Positions 9,938 to 20,034 of a stretch of 64,000 nt of DNA are shown here, one piece after another (the stretch's first letter is position 1; every line of letters begins with the position of its first letter). This stretch comes from Macrotis lagotis (taxonomy: Eukaryota; Chordata; Mammalia; Peramelemorphia; Peramelidae). The stretch spans positions 425,225,890-425,289,889 of the forward strand of contig NC_133658.1 of assembly GCF_037893015.1 (NCBI RefSeq), written 5' to 3'. The notes under the pieces were generated by a model. That model saw only the letters and a list, made by a program, of their open reading frames with translations, made no database searches and had not been told where the DNA came from. The position numbers were made by a program, and so were the translations under genes.

Positions 9938-10860
9938 GAAAATCAAATGAGAGTTAGAAGAAAAACTGCAAAAAGAAAGGAGAGAGATACAGGAAAAACA
10001 TGAAAAAGAAGTCAGCAGCTTAGTCAAGGAAATCCAAAAAAATGCTGAAGAAAATAGCATGCTAAAAAACAGCTTGGTCAAATGGATAAAACAGTTCAAA
10101 AAGTTATTGAGAAGAATGCTTTAAAAAGCAAAATTGGCCAGATGGAAAAAGAGATAAGAAAACTCTGAGGAGAACAAATCCTTCAGACAAAGAATAGAAT
10201 TCAGGGAGATTGATGAACTTACCAGAAATCAGGAATCAATACTTCAAAACCAAAAAAATGAAAAATTAGAAGAAAATGTGAAATATCTCATTGAAAAAAC
10301 AACTGATATGGAAAACAGACTTAGGAAAGATAATTTGAAAATTATTGGAATACCTGAAAGTCAAGATCAGGAAAAGAGCCTTGACATCATTTCCAAAGAA
10401 TTCCTACAGGAAAATCGCCCTGATATTTTAGAAGCAGAGGGCAAGATAGAAATGGAGAGAATCCACCAATCCCCCCAAGAAAGAGATCCCAAAAAACCAA
10501 CCCCTAGGAATATTATAGCCAAGTTCCAGAACTCCCAAGTCAAAGAGAAAATATTACAAGCAGCCAGAAGGACACAGTTTAAATATCGTGGAGCTGCAGT
10601 CAGGATCACACTGGACTTAGCAGCGACTACATTGGAAGCTTGTAGGGCTTGGAATATAATATACCGGAAGGCAAAAGAGCTTAGAATGCAGCCAAGAATG
10701 AGCTACCCAGCAAGGCTGAATGTCTTCTTCTAGGAAAAAAGATGGACTTTCAATGAACCAGGGGAATTTCAGATGTTCCTTTTGGAATGGCCAGAGCTGA
10801 ACAGAAGGTTTGATCTTCAGATACAGGACTCAGGTGAAGCACAGAGATTGGAGGAGAAGG
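9938..10860 (+). pseudogene. ORF1 remnant of HAL1 unit 3
   Basis: A near copy of the unit 1 ORF1, missing the N-terminus. The longest uninterrupted piece is 10278-10733 (151 codons) with the RRM-like NLKIIGIPES segment and PARLNV near its end. It stops at TAG (10731-10733), where unit 1 reads CAG. A small deletion around 10166-10170 (aactctgagg against aactctctgaggagg) breaks the upstream frame. Non-functional. Confidence 0.75.
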
Positions 10861-12184
10861 GGAAAATATGAGAGACTTAATGATGATGAACTGCATGTAT
10901 TCCTGTATAGAAAAATGACACTGATAATACTCATATGAACCTTCTCAGTTAATAGAGCAGGTAGAGGGAGCTTTTATAGTTGAAGCACAGGAGAAAGCTG
11001 AATTCGAAGATAAAATATGGTATAAAAATGAGTCAATAGAAAAAAAGGGAAATGTAATGGGAGAAAGAAAGAGAGGGGGAATAGGCCAAGATATTTCATA
11101 TAATAAGATTTTTCTTTATTACAATGAGCTATTGCAATGATATGGAAGGGGGGAAGGCAAGGGGTAATGAGGGAATCTTCGCTCTCATCAGAGGTGGTTA
11201 GGAGAGGAAACAGCATATATACTCAATGAGGTATAGGCATCTGGAGTAAGAAGGGGGAAGGGGTGGGGATGTGAATAAAGGAGGAGAGGATGGAGTATGG
11301 GAGGAAAGTGGTCAGATATAACACATTTTCTTTTTTTACTTCTTGCAAGGGGCTGGGATTGGATGGCCTCCCCAGGACCATAGGGCCAGGTGGAATCTGG
11401 GCCTAAGGGGTGGTATGGGGGCTCAGGGCTTCTTGACCCCAGGTCCAGGGATCTGTCTGCTCTGCCACTAAGCTACCCTACAGCAGAGTCAGAGTGGAAG
11501 GAGAGAGAAAATAGAGTACATGGTAGTGGAGAAATACAAAAGGAGGGAGTTGTGATCAGCAATGGCAACAGTGGAAAAATATGGAAGTAACTTTTGGGAT
11601 GGACTTACCAGAAAGAATGTGATCCACCCATGACAGAGTTGGTGTTGGAACAAAGACTGAAGCACATTTTTTGTTATTATCTGGGGGAGGGTGCAGGGCA
11701 AGTGGGGCTGGGTGGCCTGCCTGGGGCCACATAGCAGGGTGATCTTTGGGTGTCTGAGGCTGGATTTGGACCCAGGTGCTCCTGGCTCAAGGGCCAATGC
11801 TCTGCCCTCCACCCAGCCACCCCTACTATTATTACTATTTTATTTTATTTTGGGTCATTTTTTTTTCTGTTTTTGGTTTTTGCAGGGCAGTGGGGATCAG
11901 GTGGCTTGCATGTCACATGGCTGGGTGATTGTTGGGTCTACGGGGCTGGATGTGGGCTCGGGTGCTCGTGGCTCCAGGGCTGGTGCTTTGTCCATTGCTC
12001 CACCTGGCCATACCTACAATTATTACTATTATTTTTTTATTTCAATTTTTTTCTCTCCCCTTTATCACTCAAGCAAGTCTATATTCATGGGGGGAGGGGG
12101 TATTTTGTTTACTCTTAAACAAGAATATTTTATTAAGGTGAAAAAAACATTTGTACAGAATGAGAATAAAAAAAATTTAAAAAA
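9938..12184 (+). mobile_element. HAL1 unit 3 (5'-truncated inside ORF1)
   Basis: It starts at gaaaatcaaatga, equivalent to 6671 in unit 1, after six bases (ttattc, 9932-9937) absent from the template. It includes most of ORF1 and the complete 3'UTR with three SINE-like modules (11342-11481, 11684-11823, 11876-12012), and ends in an A-rich tail against the right target-site duplication. This unit would be the first copied if the event was target-primed. Confidence 0.8.
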
Positions 12185-12200
12185 AGAATCAGTCCATGTA

Positions 12201-12437
12201 AAGTTAAGGTTCTTGGACAAGACTTCAAAGAAGCTTGAAATATCAAACTCAGTGAAGCTGCTTCCTCCCTGAGTGACCATCTCTCTGTATCTGTAACTGC
12301 CCTTTCCTGTTTGTATGTATGTCCCTGTTTTCAGATAAATGTGTTTTATCTTCAGGTGCTCCAATGAAAGTAGGGAAGGAGAGAAAGAAAGTCCTCTCTC
12401 CCCAACCACAATCCAAGGTTCTTCCCCACTAATCATT
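12201..12437. other. Unassigned sequence
   Basis: Flanks the HAL1 compound element; no gene or repeat recognised. Confidence 0.3.
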
Positions 12438-12583
12438 TTTTTTTTTGCAAGGCAACGGGGTTAAGTGGCTTGCCCAAGGCCACACAGCTAAGTAATTATT
12501 AAGTGTCTGAGACCGAATTTGAACCCAGGTACTCCTGACTCCAGGGCTGGTGCTTTATCCACTGCGCCACCTAGCCACCCCTA
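12438..12583 (-). repeat. WSINE1-like SINE, minus strand
   Basis: Full reverse-complement copy (ttgcaaggcaacggggttaa to gccacctagccaccc), flanked by a 13-bp duplication cccactaatcatt (12425-12437 and 12584-12596). Confidence 0.9.
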
Positions 12584-12884
12584 CCCACTAATCATTCTTG
12601 AGCCTATGTTCAACTCTGGAACTGAAACTACTAAAAATCATCCAGGTATTAAAAACTCTTAGGAGTTTTGTTTAGGGATTTTCCTAGCTAAACTAGATAT
12701 TTCCTTTTTGCCTAGAATCAAAAGGGTTTGTACTTCATAAAGGAATTGTATATCTTAAGACTCATCTCATTCATACCTCATTAAGTGTGATGATGACTAC
12801 CTGAGGAGGAAACTTTCCTTTGCAAATAAAAAAAAATAAATTAACTTTAAAGTCATCTTGAAAAAACAAAACAAAAACCAAGAA
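12584..12884. other. Unassigned sequence
   Basis: AT-rich; no gene or repeat recognised. Confidence 0.3.
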
Positions 12885-13345
12885 TCTGACTGTATACTGT
12901 GTTCATTTTAATACTTATGTTTTTCTTTCCTATCTCATGGTTTTCTTTCTTTTCCCTTAGTCCCAATTCCTCTTACAAAAAAAAAAAACCTAAGATGTAA
13001 ATATGAACATGTAGCTATGTTCAACAGAAATATGCATGTACAACTTTTACCATACTGTTGCCAAGGGGAGGGGGAAGAAAAGGGAGAATAGTAGAAAAAT
13101 ATGTAATAAATTTGCAAATCAATGTATGTTGGGGATGGCTAGGTGGCATAGTGGATAAAGCACCAGCCCTGGAGTCAGGAGTACCTGGGTTCAAATCTGG
13201 TCTCAGACACTTAATAATTACTTAGCTGTGTGGCCTTGGGCAAGCCACTTAACCCCATTTGCCTTGCAAAAAAGAAAAAAACCTAAAAAAATTGATGTTG
13301 AAAAACCACCAAATCATGTAATTGGAAATTTAAAAAAAAAATAAT
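12885..13345 (+). repeat. L1 3'UTR fragment, split by a SINE
   Basis: It contains 'ttaccatactgttgccaaggggaggggg', 'gtagaaaaatatgtaat', 'aaatttgcaaatcaatg', resuming after the SINE with 'gttgaaaaaccaccaaatcatgtaattgg'. It matches the same L1 end at 20340-20490. Confidence 0.7.
13131..13290 (+). repeat. WSINE1-like SINE inserted in L1
   Basis: It starts ggggatggctaggtggcat, has a full B-box and 'cttgggcaagccacttaacc', and ends in an A-rich tail. It interrupts the L1 3' end; the flanks resemble each other (aatgtatgttg and attgatgttg). Confidence 0.85.
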
Positions 13346-13636
13346 TTTAAAAAAGAAAAAAAGAGATGATTCTCTTAATTCTTGTGAGTGGTAAACAAAC
13401 ATGGCTAAAAGAAAACTTATCTCCTGGGTATGGTGAAGGAAACAGACTCAACTGGAAAGAGAGTTGGTTTTTGTTCTTAATTTTTTGAGTTCTAGAGGAG
13501 TGAAGATGACTTGCCCAAGGTCATTCAGCTATGAAATGTAGAGCACTGAAACGGCAGGAAATGATACTGTGGAAAGAATACTTCTCTCAAGTAAAGCAAT
13601 GCTTTTGAATCTTGCTAATTAATTATGGGGTCTTGT

Positions 13637-14468
13637 TGTGGGAGGATAAGATTGGTGTCACCCAATAAAGAATGAGAGGTCTTGAATAGTGAATGCCATC
13701 TCTGAGATTTAAACTGCTCAGGATTTATTATACAGGCCTACGAAGTCTACAGATTAAAACCTTTTCTCCCCCTGGAAAAGCAGCAGGCACTTTGAAGACA
13801 GGCTAGGAGAGGTTAGAGAGACAGAGACAGAGAAACAGAGAGACAGAGAGAGACAGAGAGAGACAGAAACAGAGACAGAGACAAAGACAGCGAAAAGCAG
13901 AGAGACAGAGAGATAGACAGAGAGAGACAGACAGAGACAAAGAGACAGAAAGACAGAGAAATAGAGACAGAGACAGAAAGGATAGGATAGACATATGGGC
14001 TAGCTTAACTTGGCCACATGGCATAGGGGCCATGGTTCTCCAGGCTAGGCAGATATGGCCTAAGAAAGAGGGAAAGAGATAGCCATCCTTGCAAGGTAAG
14101 GGTAGGATGAAAAAGAGCCGGGGGGAAAAAGGGGGCCAATGCTTCTCTTCCTGACCTAAATGCATTTCTGTAGTGGATTAGACAAGGGTGGAGCTTGGGG
14201 AGTGGTCTAGCACCTGGCTCCAGGTGTTCTCTAGTAGGCAAGCTACATAAAGGTCCTTCTGTCCCAAGGTGTGTATGACCTCTAAGTCTAATATGTCATC
14301 TTCTGTCATGCCACAGTAAGCTTGATCCATCAATAGCCAAGGTAAGGTAGCTGGAAATTGGAAGCCGGAGGAAAGGGGAACAAACCAAGGCTACTCCTAT
14401 CCTGGAAGGAAGTCGCTTTGAACAACAGAGTTCCCCAGATAGGTGGAAACAATATTTTTCCTTCCACA
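13637..14468 (-). mobile_element. Probable solo LTR of an endogenous retrovirus, minus orientation
   Basis: The segment starts tgtgggagg and ends ccttccaca, imperfect terminal inverted repeats with the TG...CA ends typical of LTRs. On the minus strand an AATAAA (complement of tttatt near 13724) sits about 90 bp before the end, as expected for R/U5. It contains a long GA-type repeat (13818-13979). No gag/pol/env lies beside it, so if it is an LTR it is solo. No clear 4-6 bp target duplication is visible, which weakens the call. Confidence 0.5.
13818..13979. repeat. (AGAGAC)n-type purine/pyrimidine repeat
   Basis: About 160 bp of agagacag/gagaca units inside the probable LTR. It produces Ser/Leu/Cys-rich open frames on the minus strand by composition alone. 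Confidence 0.9.
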
Positions 14469-15062
14469 ATACGTCCATAATTCCCTATATCAACATAGTA
14501 GAGTCACTTGAGTTACCTGCTCTCTTCATCTTCAAGATATAAGGAAGGACAAATTGATCCCTAAAATCCTTCAAATCCTATAATCTCAGGATTCGCAACT
14601 CTACATCCCATGTTTTTTTTCCCTCCTTTCTTCCTAGTAGACACAAGTCACTTGAAAGATTGTGTGTATATGTGTTTCTTGTCTTAAAAGGCCATTTACT
14701 GACTTTGCCAAAAGGTCAAGCCTGTAAATAATCCAGAGGGCCACCACTTAATTAATCTTCAATCCTTCAAGGATCCATGATTTGTTCAGCTTGGATTCTT
14801 CACCAAACCAGGCTTGAAAGATTTCATTTTCCAGTAACAATAAAAAGGCATGAACCTTTCTGCAAGGAGACAGATGAAAATATGCATTCTGTTGCCTAGG
14901 CCTTTCTGGTTTTCAACACATCCCAACTAAGTCTTGCCATCTTCAAAATAAACAATGCTTGTTCTTTTTCAAGGTTATTTAACTAAAGTTGAACACAGAT
15001 GACTCCATAAAAGATTACTTATATCTCATACACATTGCCATTTTATAAATCGTTGCAAAGGT
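14469..15062. other. Unassigned sequence
   Basis: No recognised gene or repeat. Confidence 0.3.
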
Positions 15063-15128
15063 TATTCAGGTGTTTTCAGTTGTCTGACTCTTCATGACCC
15101 CATTTAGAGTTTTATTGGCAAAGATACA
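15063..15128 (-). repeat. RTE-like SINE tail fragment
   Basis: 'gtgttttcagttgtctgactcttcatgacccc' followed by 'attggcaaagatac' is the tail of the RTE-tailed SINE read in reverse; the body is missing. Confidence 0.65.
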
Positions 15129-15749
15129 AGTAAAGGTCAATCCAAATATACTGGGTCCTCACAAAATTTCATTTGTTCCCTCTTCATTGAAAAAGATAGT
15201 TTCAGAGATAAATGAACATCATACTAAAGTTAAATTCTCCTATCAACATCCAAAAACAATTCCTGATAATTATTTAGTTGATATCTGACATCCCATGATA
15301 TTATAGCCTTAATTAGTGATGGAAACCTTGTACTGCAGATACTCTTAGAGACATGTAAGCATGGAGGTATAGATTGCATACCTGTAGAATTCCACCTACA
15401 CCAGCTTCCCCGGTTGGTTACTCACAACATTTAGCATAAGTTCCTGGGTAGGTAGCTCCATCCAAAGGGAATCTGTGGAAAAACCACCCCAAACTTATCC
15501 TAGGTGTGAAGGAGGGTGCCCCAAGTACAAGTGCATGGTTGTCAAAGTCGATGCTCTATTCAACATATCAAAATGATAAAGTAAATGTTTTGGGGTTTGA
15601 GCAGAATGAAGAATTTATAGAGAAAAATGGCCCTGGGGTTATGAGGGATGGATAAGTTTATTTACACTTCAGCAAAGGTGTCACTTCTCCAAGCTGGCCA
15701 AGTTCAAAGAAAACTAGCAAGGAAACAGAGATGCGGGAAAACTTTTTTT
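15129..15749. other. Unassigned sequence
   Basis: The 64-codon frame that runs into this stretch has no recognised relative; part of its start is SINE tail. No gene is supported. Confidence 0.3.
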
Positions 15750-15852
15750 AAAATTTATTTTTATTTATTTTTTATTTATTTAAGGTAATAAGGTTAAGTG
15801 ATTTGCCCACAGTCACACAGCTAGGCAATTATTAAGTGTCTGGGACTGGACC
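15750..15852 (-). repeat. WSINE1-like SINE, truncated, minus strand
   Basis: It has a T-rich start, then 'aaggttaagtgatttgcccacagtcacacagctaggcaattattaag'; the head end is missing. Confidence 0.7.
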
Positions 15853-16179
15853 AGATGGTCCTGGTCCACGTCTTGGGCATGCCAACTTTGACATAAAGTA
15901 CAGGATACAACATGCTTTGGAGAAGTTTCTGATCAGATACAGGATAATGAGACGGTTTCTATCAGTCCAAGGGTAGTGCAGAGAGATACAAAATAAGTTT
16001 TTTAGGGTAGTTAGAAAAACATAACATTACACAGGATGGGTTTTATAGAGAAAAAAGCCAACTAAGTCAATTATTTGCTTTTAGTCCAATATGTCCATTT
16101 CATCATATCCAACCGTTGCACTAATATATTTCTAAATTCATTCTGAATATTGCTTTTCTCACAAGCATCTAGACCTTAA

Positions 16180-16319
16180 GGGGCGGTTAGGTGGCGCAGT
16201 GGATAGAGCACTGGCCCTGGAGTCAGGAGTACCTGAATTCAAATCCGAACTCAGACATTTAATAATTACCTAGCTGTGTGGCCTTGGGCAAGCCACTTAA
16301 CCCCATTGCCTTGCAAAAA

Positions 16320-16354
<35 letters not shown>
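16180..16354 (+). repeat. WSINE1 SINE with 33-A tail (young)
   Basis: Near-consensus copy with a tail of 33 uninterrupted A (16322-16354) and a perfect 15-bp duplication agcatctagacctta (16164-16178 and 16357-16371). The pure long tail indicates a recent insertion. Confidence 0.92.
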
Positions 16355-16356
<2 letters not shown>

Positions 16357-16371
16357 AGCATCTAGACCTTA

Positions 16372-17445
16372 GACAAAGGCTTCTAAACAAGATCTAAGAC
16401 TGAGCCTTTCTGAGATTTTCAGATGAGTTATTTTTCTCTTTTTTTTTTCCAAGGCATCAGGAAAAAGGAAGAGGGGCAGGGCAGAGTTTGGAAGTAAGTG
16501 TATAACTTCATGGCCAGTTTCATGGCCAGTCTTTTTCTAGTATTACTTTATTGTCATATTTAGTTCCAAATTTTCTCCCACCCTTCACTCCCTCTCCCTT
16601 AAGAAGACAAGAACTATGTCTCCATAAAATTTAATAAAGGTAAACTGAGTTGCAGACTTCAGAGCTTTATATTAGCAAGGCATAAACCAGTTTTTAACAA
16701 AGTTGGTCAAATGGTAACAGAGGTGGTACAACTCCTTTTTTTAAGTATAAAAGAACAGAACTGGGTGAGGAAAATAATGCAATTACAAACTTGGCAGCAT
16801 CATGTGGGTGAGGACAGTAAGATTTGTTGACCCCTAATAACAAATCCCATTGTATCATGGGTCACTGGGTGTGCCAACATTCTGGAGGAGCAGGTAAGGA
16901 ACAAAGATCCTGAGTTTTGGAGGAGCCATCCCCCCTGGCAGGTCCGCCTGGACATACAACCTGGGAGGTATGTATAATATGCATCCCCATTCCAAATTGA
17001 GGGTCATTCCCTTTCCTTGATCAGGAAGCCAGAAGTAACTTTTCAGATCCTATCTTCTGATAGTGAAATTGTATTTTTAAAAAAACAAAACCTTTTCAAA
17101 GTTGTATTTTGAGGGAGTCTGGTTCTCTTGCCAGTCCCCAATCACTTTAACAAACATGTTTCCCTAATTCTGTTTCACACTTTTTTCTTTTCTTTTTTTT
17201 TTTTAAGGTTTTTGCAAGGCAAATAGGGCCAGATCTTAGAGGTTAATGTTTGGCCCTTATTGGGGCAAACTCTAAAGTTTAACATATTTTTAATCTAATT
17301 ATTATTTTTAATTAATTAATTTAATTAATTCACAGAGGTCCTCAGGGTAAATTGAAAATGAGGGGCTAGCAAACCCCCTACCTCCTCTGATTAAGAAATG
17401 CTGATTGTTTGCAAGTCAACCTGCAAGATCAGAAATAGAGGACCA
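16372..17445. other. Mostly unassigned sequence with a short SINE tail relic
   Basis: It includes a T-rich 'ggtttttgcaaggcaaat' stub of a minus-strand SINE at 17183-17232 and an aatt-rich patch near 17293-17330. No gene is recognised. Confidence 0.35.
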
Positions 17446-17590
17446 GGGGCAGATAAGTTGTACAGTGTATAGAGCATTGGCCCTAGGGTCAGGAGTTCAA
17501 ATCCAGCCTCAGAAACTTGATACTTACTAGTTATGTGACTTCAGCAAGTCACTTAAACCCCTTGCCTCACAAAAAAAATTTAAAAAAAGA
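17446..17590 (+). repeat. WSINE1-like SINE, diverged
   Basis: It has ggggcagataagttgtacagtg, B-box gagttcaaatcc, 'agcaagtcacttaaacccc' and 'ttgcctcacaaaaaaaa'. Confidence 0.8.
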
Positions 17591-17771
17591 AACAGTGGAC
17601 TAGACTTTACGTAGAGTCCCACTTCTGAGCTCCCTAAATCTCCCCAGGCAAGCATTGGAGGGGTGGGAGACAAGGATTGCAAAGGAGACAAATACTCCAT
17701 CAAGATCTCCAAGTGCGCCTTTTTCACCCATCCAGCCATCGTGGTGGAAGCTCTGCTGTTGTCTCATCATC

Positions 17772-17927
17772 ATGTCCTTTCATAAAACATTCATTATCAA
17801 GAGGTTCCTGGCCAAGAAACAGAAGCAGAATCGTCCCATTCCCCAGTGGATTCGGATGAAAACTGGCAATAAAATCAGGTACAACTCAAAAGAGATAAAC
17901 TGGAGAAGGAATAAGCTCTGGTTATAA
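17772..17927 (+). pseudogene. RPL39: RPL39 retrocopy coding sequence, frame intact (51 codons)
   Basis: The frame encodes 51 residues, the exact length of ribosomal protein eL39, a small basic protein lining the exit tunnel of the 60S subunit. It starts [20 protein letters not shown] and continues with [19 protein letters not shown], identical to mammalian RPL39 over about residues 9-40. Changes are S3F, R8I and a cluster near the end (RRH to EIN at 41-43, T47N, G50W). The frame is undisturbed, but the altered C-terminus hits basic rRNA-contacting positions, so I treat it as a retro-pseudogene. It could be an expressed retrogene only if it has gained a promoter. Confidence 0.9.
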
Positions 17928-17988
17928 AGAATGGCCAGTAAAATGAAAGGCATTCTACACCAAGACCACCTCCCCCTCCCTACCACTG

Positions 17989-18013
17989 CATCCATCCATC
18001 CATCCATCCATCA
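17989..18013. repeat. (CATC)n microsatellite
   Basis: Six or so catc units inside the RPL39 retrocopy 3' region. Confidence 0.9.
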
Positions 18014-18764
18014 CTTAAATCGCCTCATTTGCCCCCAATAAGAAGTAACAACTACTACTGCTGCCCCTCCCATTTTAGAATCCTGTCTGCTAAAGTGCAG
18101 ATGTCAAAAAAAAAAAAACCAGCAAACTATTCAAGTTGTCTTGCCCTTGAATGTCTTCATCTCTTGCATCCATTCATTTGGTAAAATGTGTATTGTGATA
18201 TAGTTTAAATTACTGTTCTCTCCATCTCCGTGTGGCACTCGTATGTTTGAGGTTATGCTTAAGAGGCAGAGATCATACCAAAACAAGTTATTCCTGTCAA
18301 GAAGAACCAAGCTCAAACCCTGCTTCAAACAAGCCTTCACAATAACCTCTCTATGTTTTGTTTTGTGTTCTAAGGAGTTAGAAGAGAGCACCTACCTCAC
18401 AGGGTTGTTGTGGGGATCTAAGATTTACAAACCTTCAGCAGAAGCCTCCTGTACTGCTAATCTGGAGCTATCTCAGCCAGATTATGTGCAACTGGCTGTT
18501 CATTTCTCTAACTCACAGTCAGAGAAGTAGCCTGTTTGACCCCCTACTTAATTCACACAATAAGCTGTCTTCATTCCTTGTTGGGAGGTGGTAAATTAAG
18601 TGTTGGCAACTTTCTTAAAAATTGTTGGTTATTTGTGTGTTTGGGAAAGCCTAACCATTTTGTTAGGAACTAGACCTGATCCAGGTGAATGGCTTCATAA
18701 TTTTCTGAAGATGCAATTCTGCTAATAAAGGGCTTCTACAAAAAAAAAAAAGATCTCCAAGTGC

Positions 18765-19665
18765 TCCGTTTATTCACCAAAACACCAGTGCCTAAAAAAT
18801 ACCTTTCCAGTCTCTAATCCACTCCCACTCCTGTGGCACTTAGTAGAACAAGGCTCTGATGTTCAAAGACACCAGGTGAAGATAATTTACATTTCCATAC
18901 ACAACGGTTCCCAACAGACTTCTTTGGAGAGCAAGCCAGAATTCCTTGAAAAATGATTTGGTGGTGTAACTATAGTAGACTAGATTGCCTGGTGTCCATC
19001 CCTCAAGGATAACGTATTTTCTTGAAACAAGAATAGAATAAATAGCAAGAGAACTGAATTTCTTAACTCACTATAGTTCTGCAAAATTTCTGAATTAAGA
19101 TCAGAGACAAAGAATCGAGACAGGCAATTAGAGGATCAAATCAATTTATTGTGATAGAATCAATTACAAAATAGAATCAAATATAAAACAATACAGAATC
19201 AATTTAATTTCTTCTAATACAACAACCCATTACACATATGAAGTCAAGTAAAACATTTCCTTATTAGCTATGTTGCAAAAAAAAAGGGAATTGTTACAGA
19301 ACAACAATATGCCACCACAATATCTCTCTCGTGATCGCAGCTCCTCTACACTCTGGAACTGCAACATAGAACTGAGTAATATGGCAATGGAATTGCCAAA
19401 TGACCTCCAGTCTTCTCCCACTCCAATGCTCAGACCTCTAGTCTCTCTTTCTAAGTTGTCCAGGACTGGAAAAAATTATTCAACTTTTTGTTAGTTAGGC
19501 CTCTCAGAATTCTATGTGAACCTTTTAGGAAGCTGTTGAAAAGGAAATATTGGGAGAGCTCAGCAAAAATATCCCCCTTTACTCCAAACTCTTGGCACTA
19601 CTCCCTTCTTCCAGCTTTACCCCACTGGATACATGGGTGTTGCCTTGAATGATGAATCTAGAATC
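18765..19665. other. Unassigned sequence
   Basis: AT-rich. An LTR-like minus-strand element around 19090-19560 is conceivable (tttatt at 19146), but no ends or coding remains are visible. No gene recognised. Confidence 0.3.
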
Positions 19666-19818
19666 TTTTTTTTTTTAGATTTTTCAAGGCAATGATGTTA
19701 AGTGGCTTACCCAAGGCCACACAGCTAGGTAATTATCAAGTGTCTGAGGTGAGATTTGAACTCAGGTACTCCTGATTCCAAGGCCTGTGCTCTATCCACT
19801 GCACCACCTAGCCACCCC
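19666..19818 (-). repeat. WSINE1-like SINE, minus strand
   Basis: Runs from 'tttttagatttttcaaggcaatg' to 'gcaccacctagccacccc', including the B-box complement gatttgaactcagg. Confidence 0.85.
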
Positions 19819-20034
19819 AAGATTCAAATCGCCTTGGATGATGGAATACTGAGCCTGGCATTCAAAGTCCTCTACCACTTGATTCCACCCTATTCTTTAC
19901 TGTTTTCCACAACTTTCCTAGACTTATGTAACCAAGCTTGAGTGCAGCAGCATGTATTTATGTATTTAAAGTCCAAAGGGACAGTGTCATAATTAACATA
20001 ATAATAACTAGCATTTATATTACACTTAACATTT

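Larger units (their letters stand above)
5765..12200 (+). mobile_element. Compound HAL1-like (half-L1) retrotransposon, three head-to-tail units within one target-site duplication
   Basis: A 16-bp direct repeat (agaatcagtccatgta) lies at 5765-5780 and 12185-12200 and encloses the whole structure. The insertion point TTT|AGAA fits L1-endonuclease preference. Inside are unit 1 (5781 to about 8968), unit 2 (about 8969-9931) and unit 3 (9938-12184). All face the plus strand and each ends in an A-rich tail after 'aaaatgagaataaaa'. Unit 1 has the L1-type 5' start (ggagccaagatggcg), ORF1 remains and a long 3'UTR, but no ORF2: the 3'UTR follows ORF1 directly. That is the HAL1 layout known from mammals, and such elements are mobilised in trans by L1. 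Units 2 and 3 are 5'-truncated copies. No target-site duplication is seen between units, so I infer one insertion event. Without a database search I cannot say whether this family is already catalogued. Confidence 0.85.
17717..18749 (+). mobile_element. Processed retrocopy of RPL39 mRNA with long 3'UTR
   Basis: An intronless RPL39 sequence lies between target-site duplications aagatctccaagtgc (17702-17716 and 18750-18764). It starts with a pyrimidine-rich leader (gcctttttcaccc), followed by the coding sequence at 17772-17927 and about 820 bp of downstream sequence with a polyadenylation signal (aataaa near 18725) and A-tail (18740-18750). Introns are absent, as expected for an L1-mediated copy. 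The downstream sequence does not resemble the short RPL39 3'UTR I know from human and contains a MIR-like core (about 18395-18425) and a catc microsatellite (17989-18013). It therefore derives from a longer-tailed or read-through transcript. Confidence 0.85.

Noticed and set aside
8239..11812. A 107-109-codon minus-strand frame starting M-D/E-(G/D)-R-A-L-A-L-E-P-G-A-P-G-S that recurs in all three HAL1 units (8239-8568, 9218-9547, 11489-11812)
   Set aside because: It recurs only because the units are copies; its start is the complement of the SINE-like module, and the rest has no protein features.
13803..14241. 120-codon Ser/Leu/Cys-rich minus frame
   Set aside because: Produced by the GA repeat inside the probable LTR.
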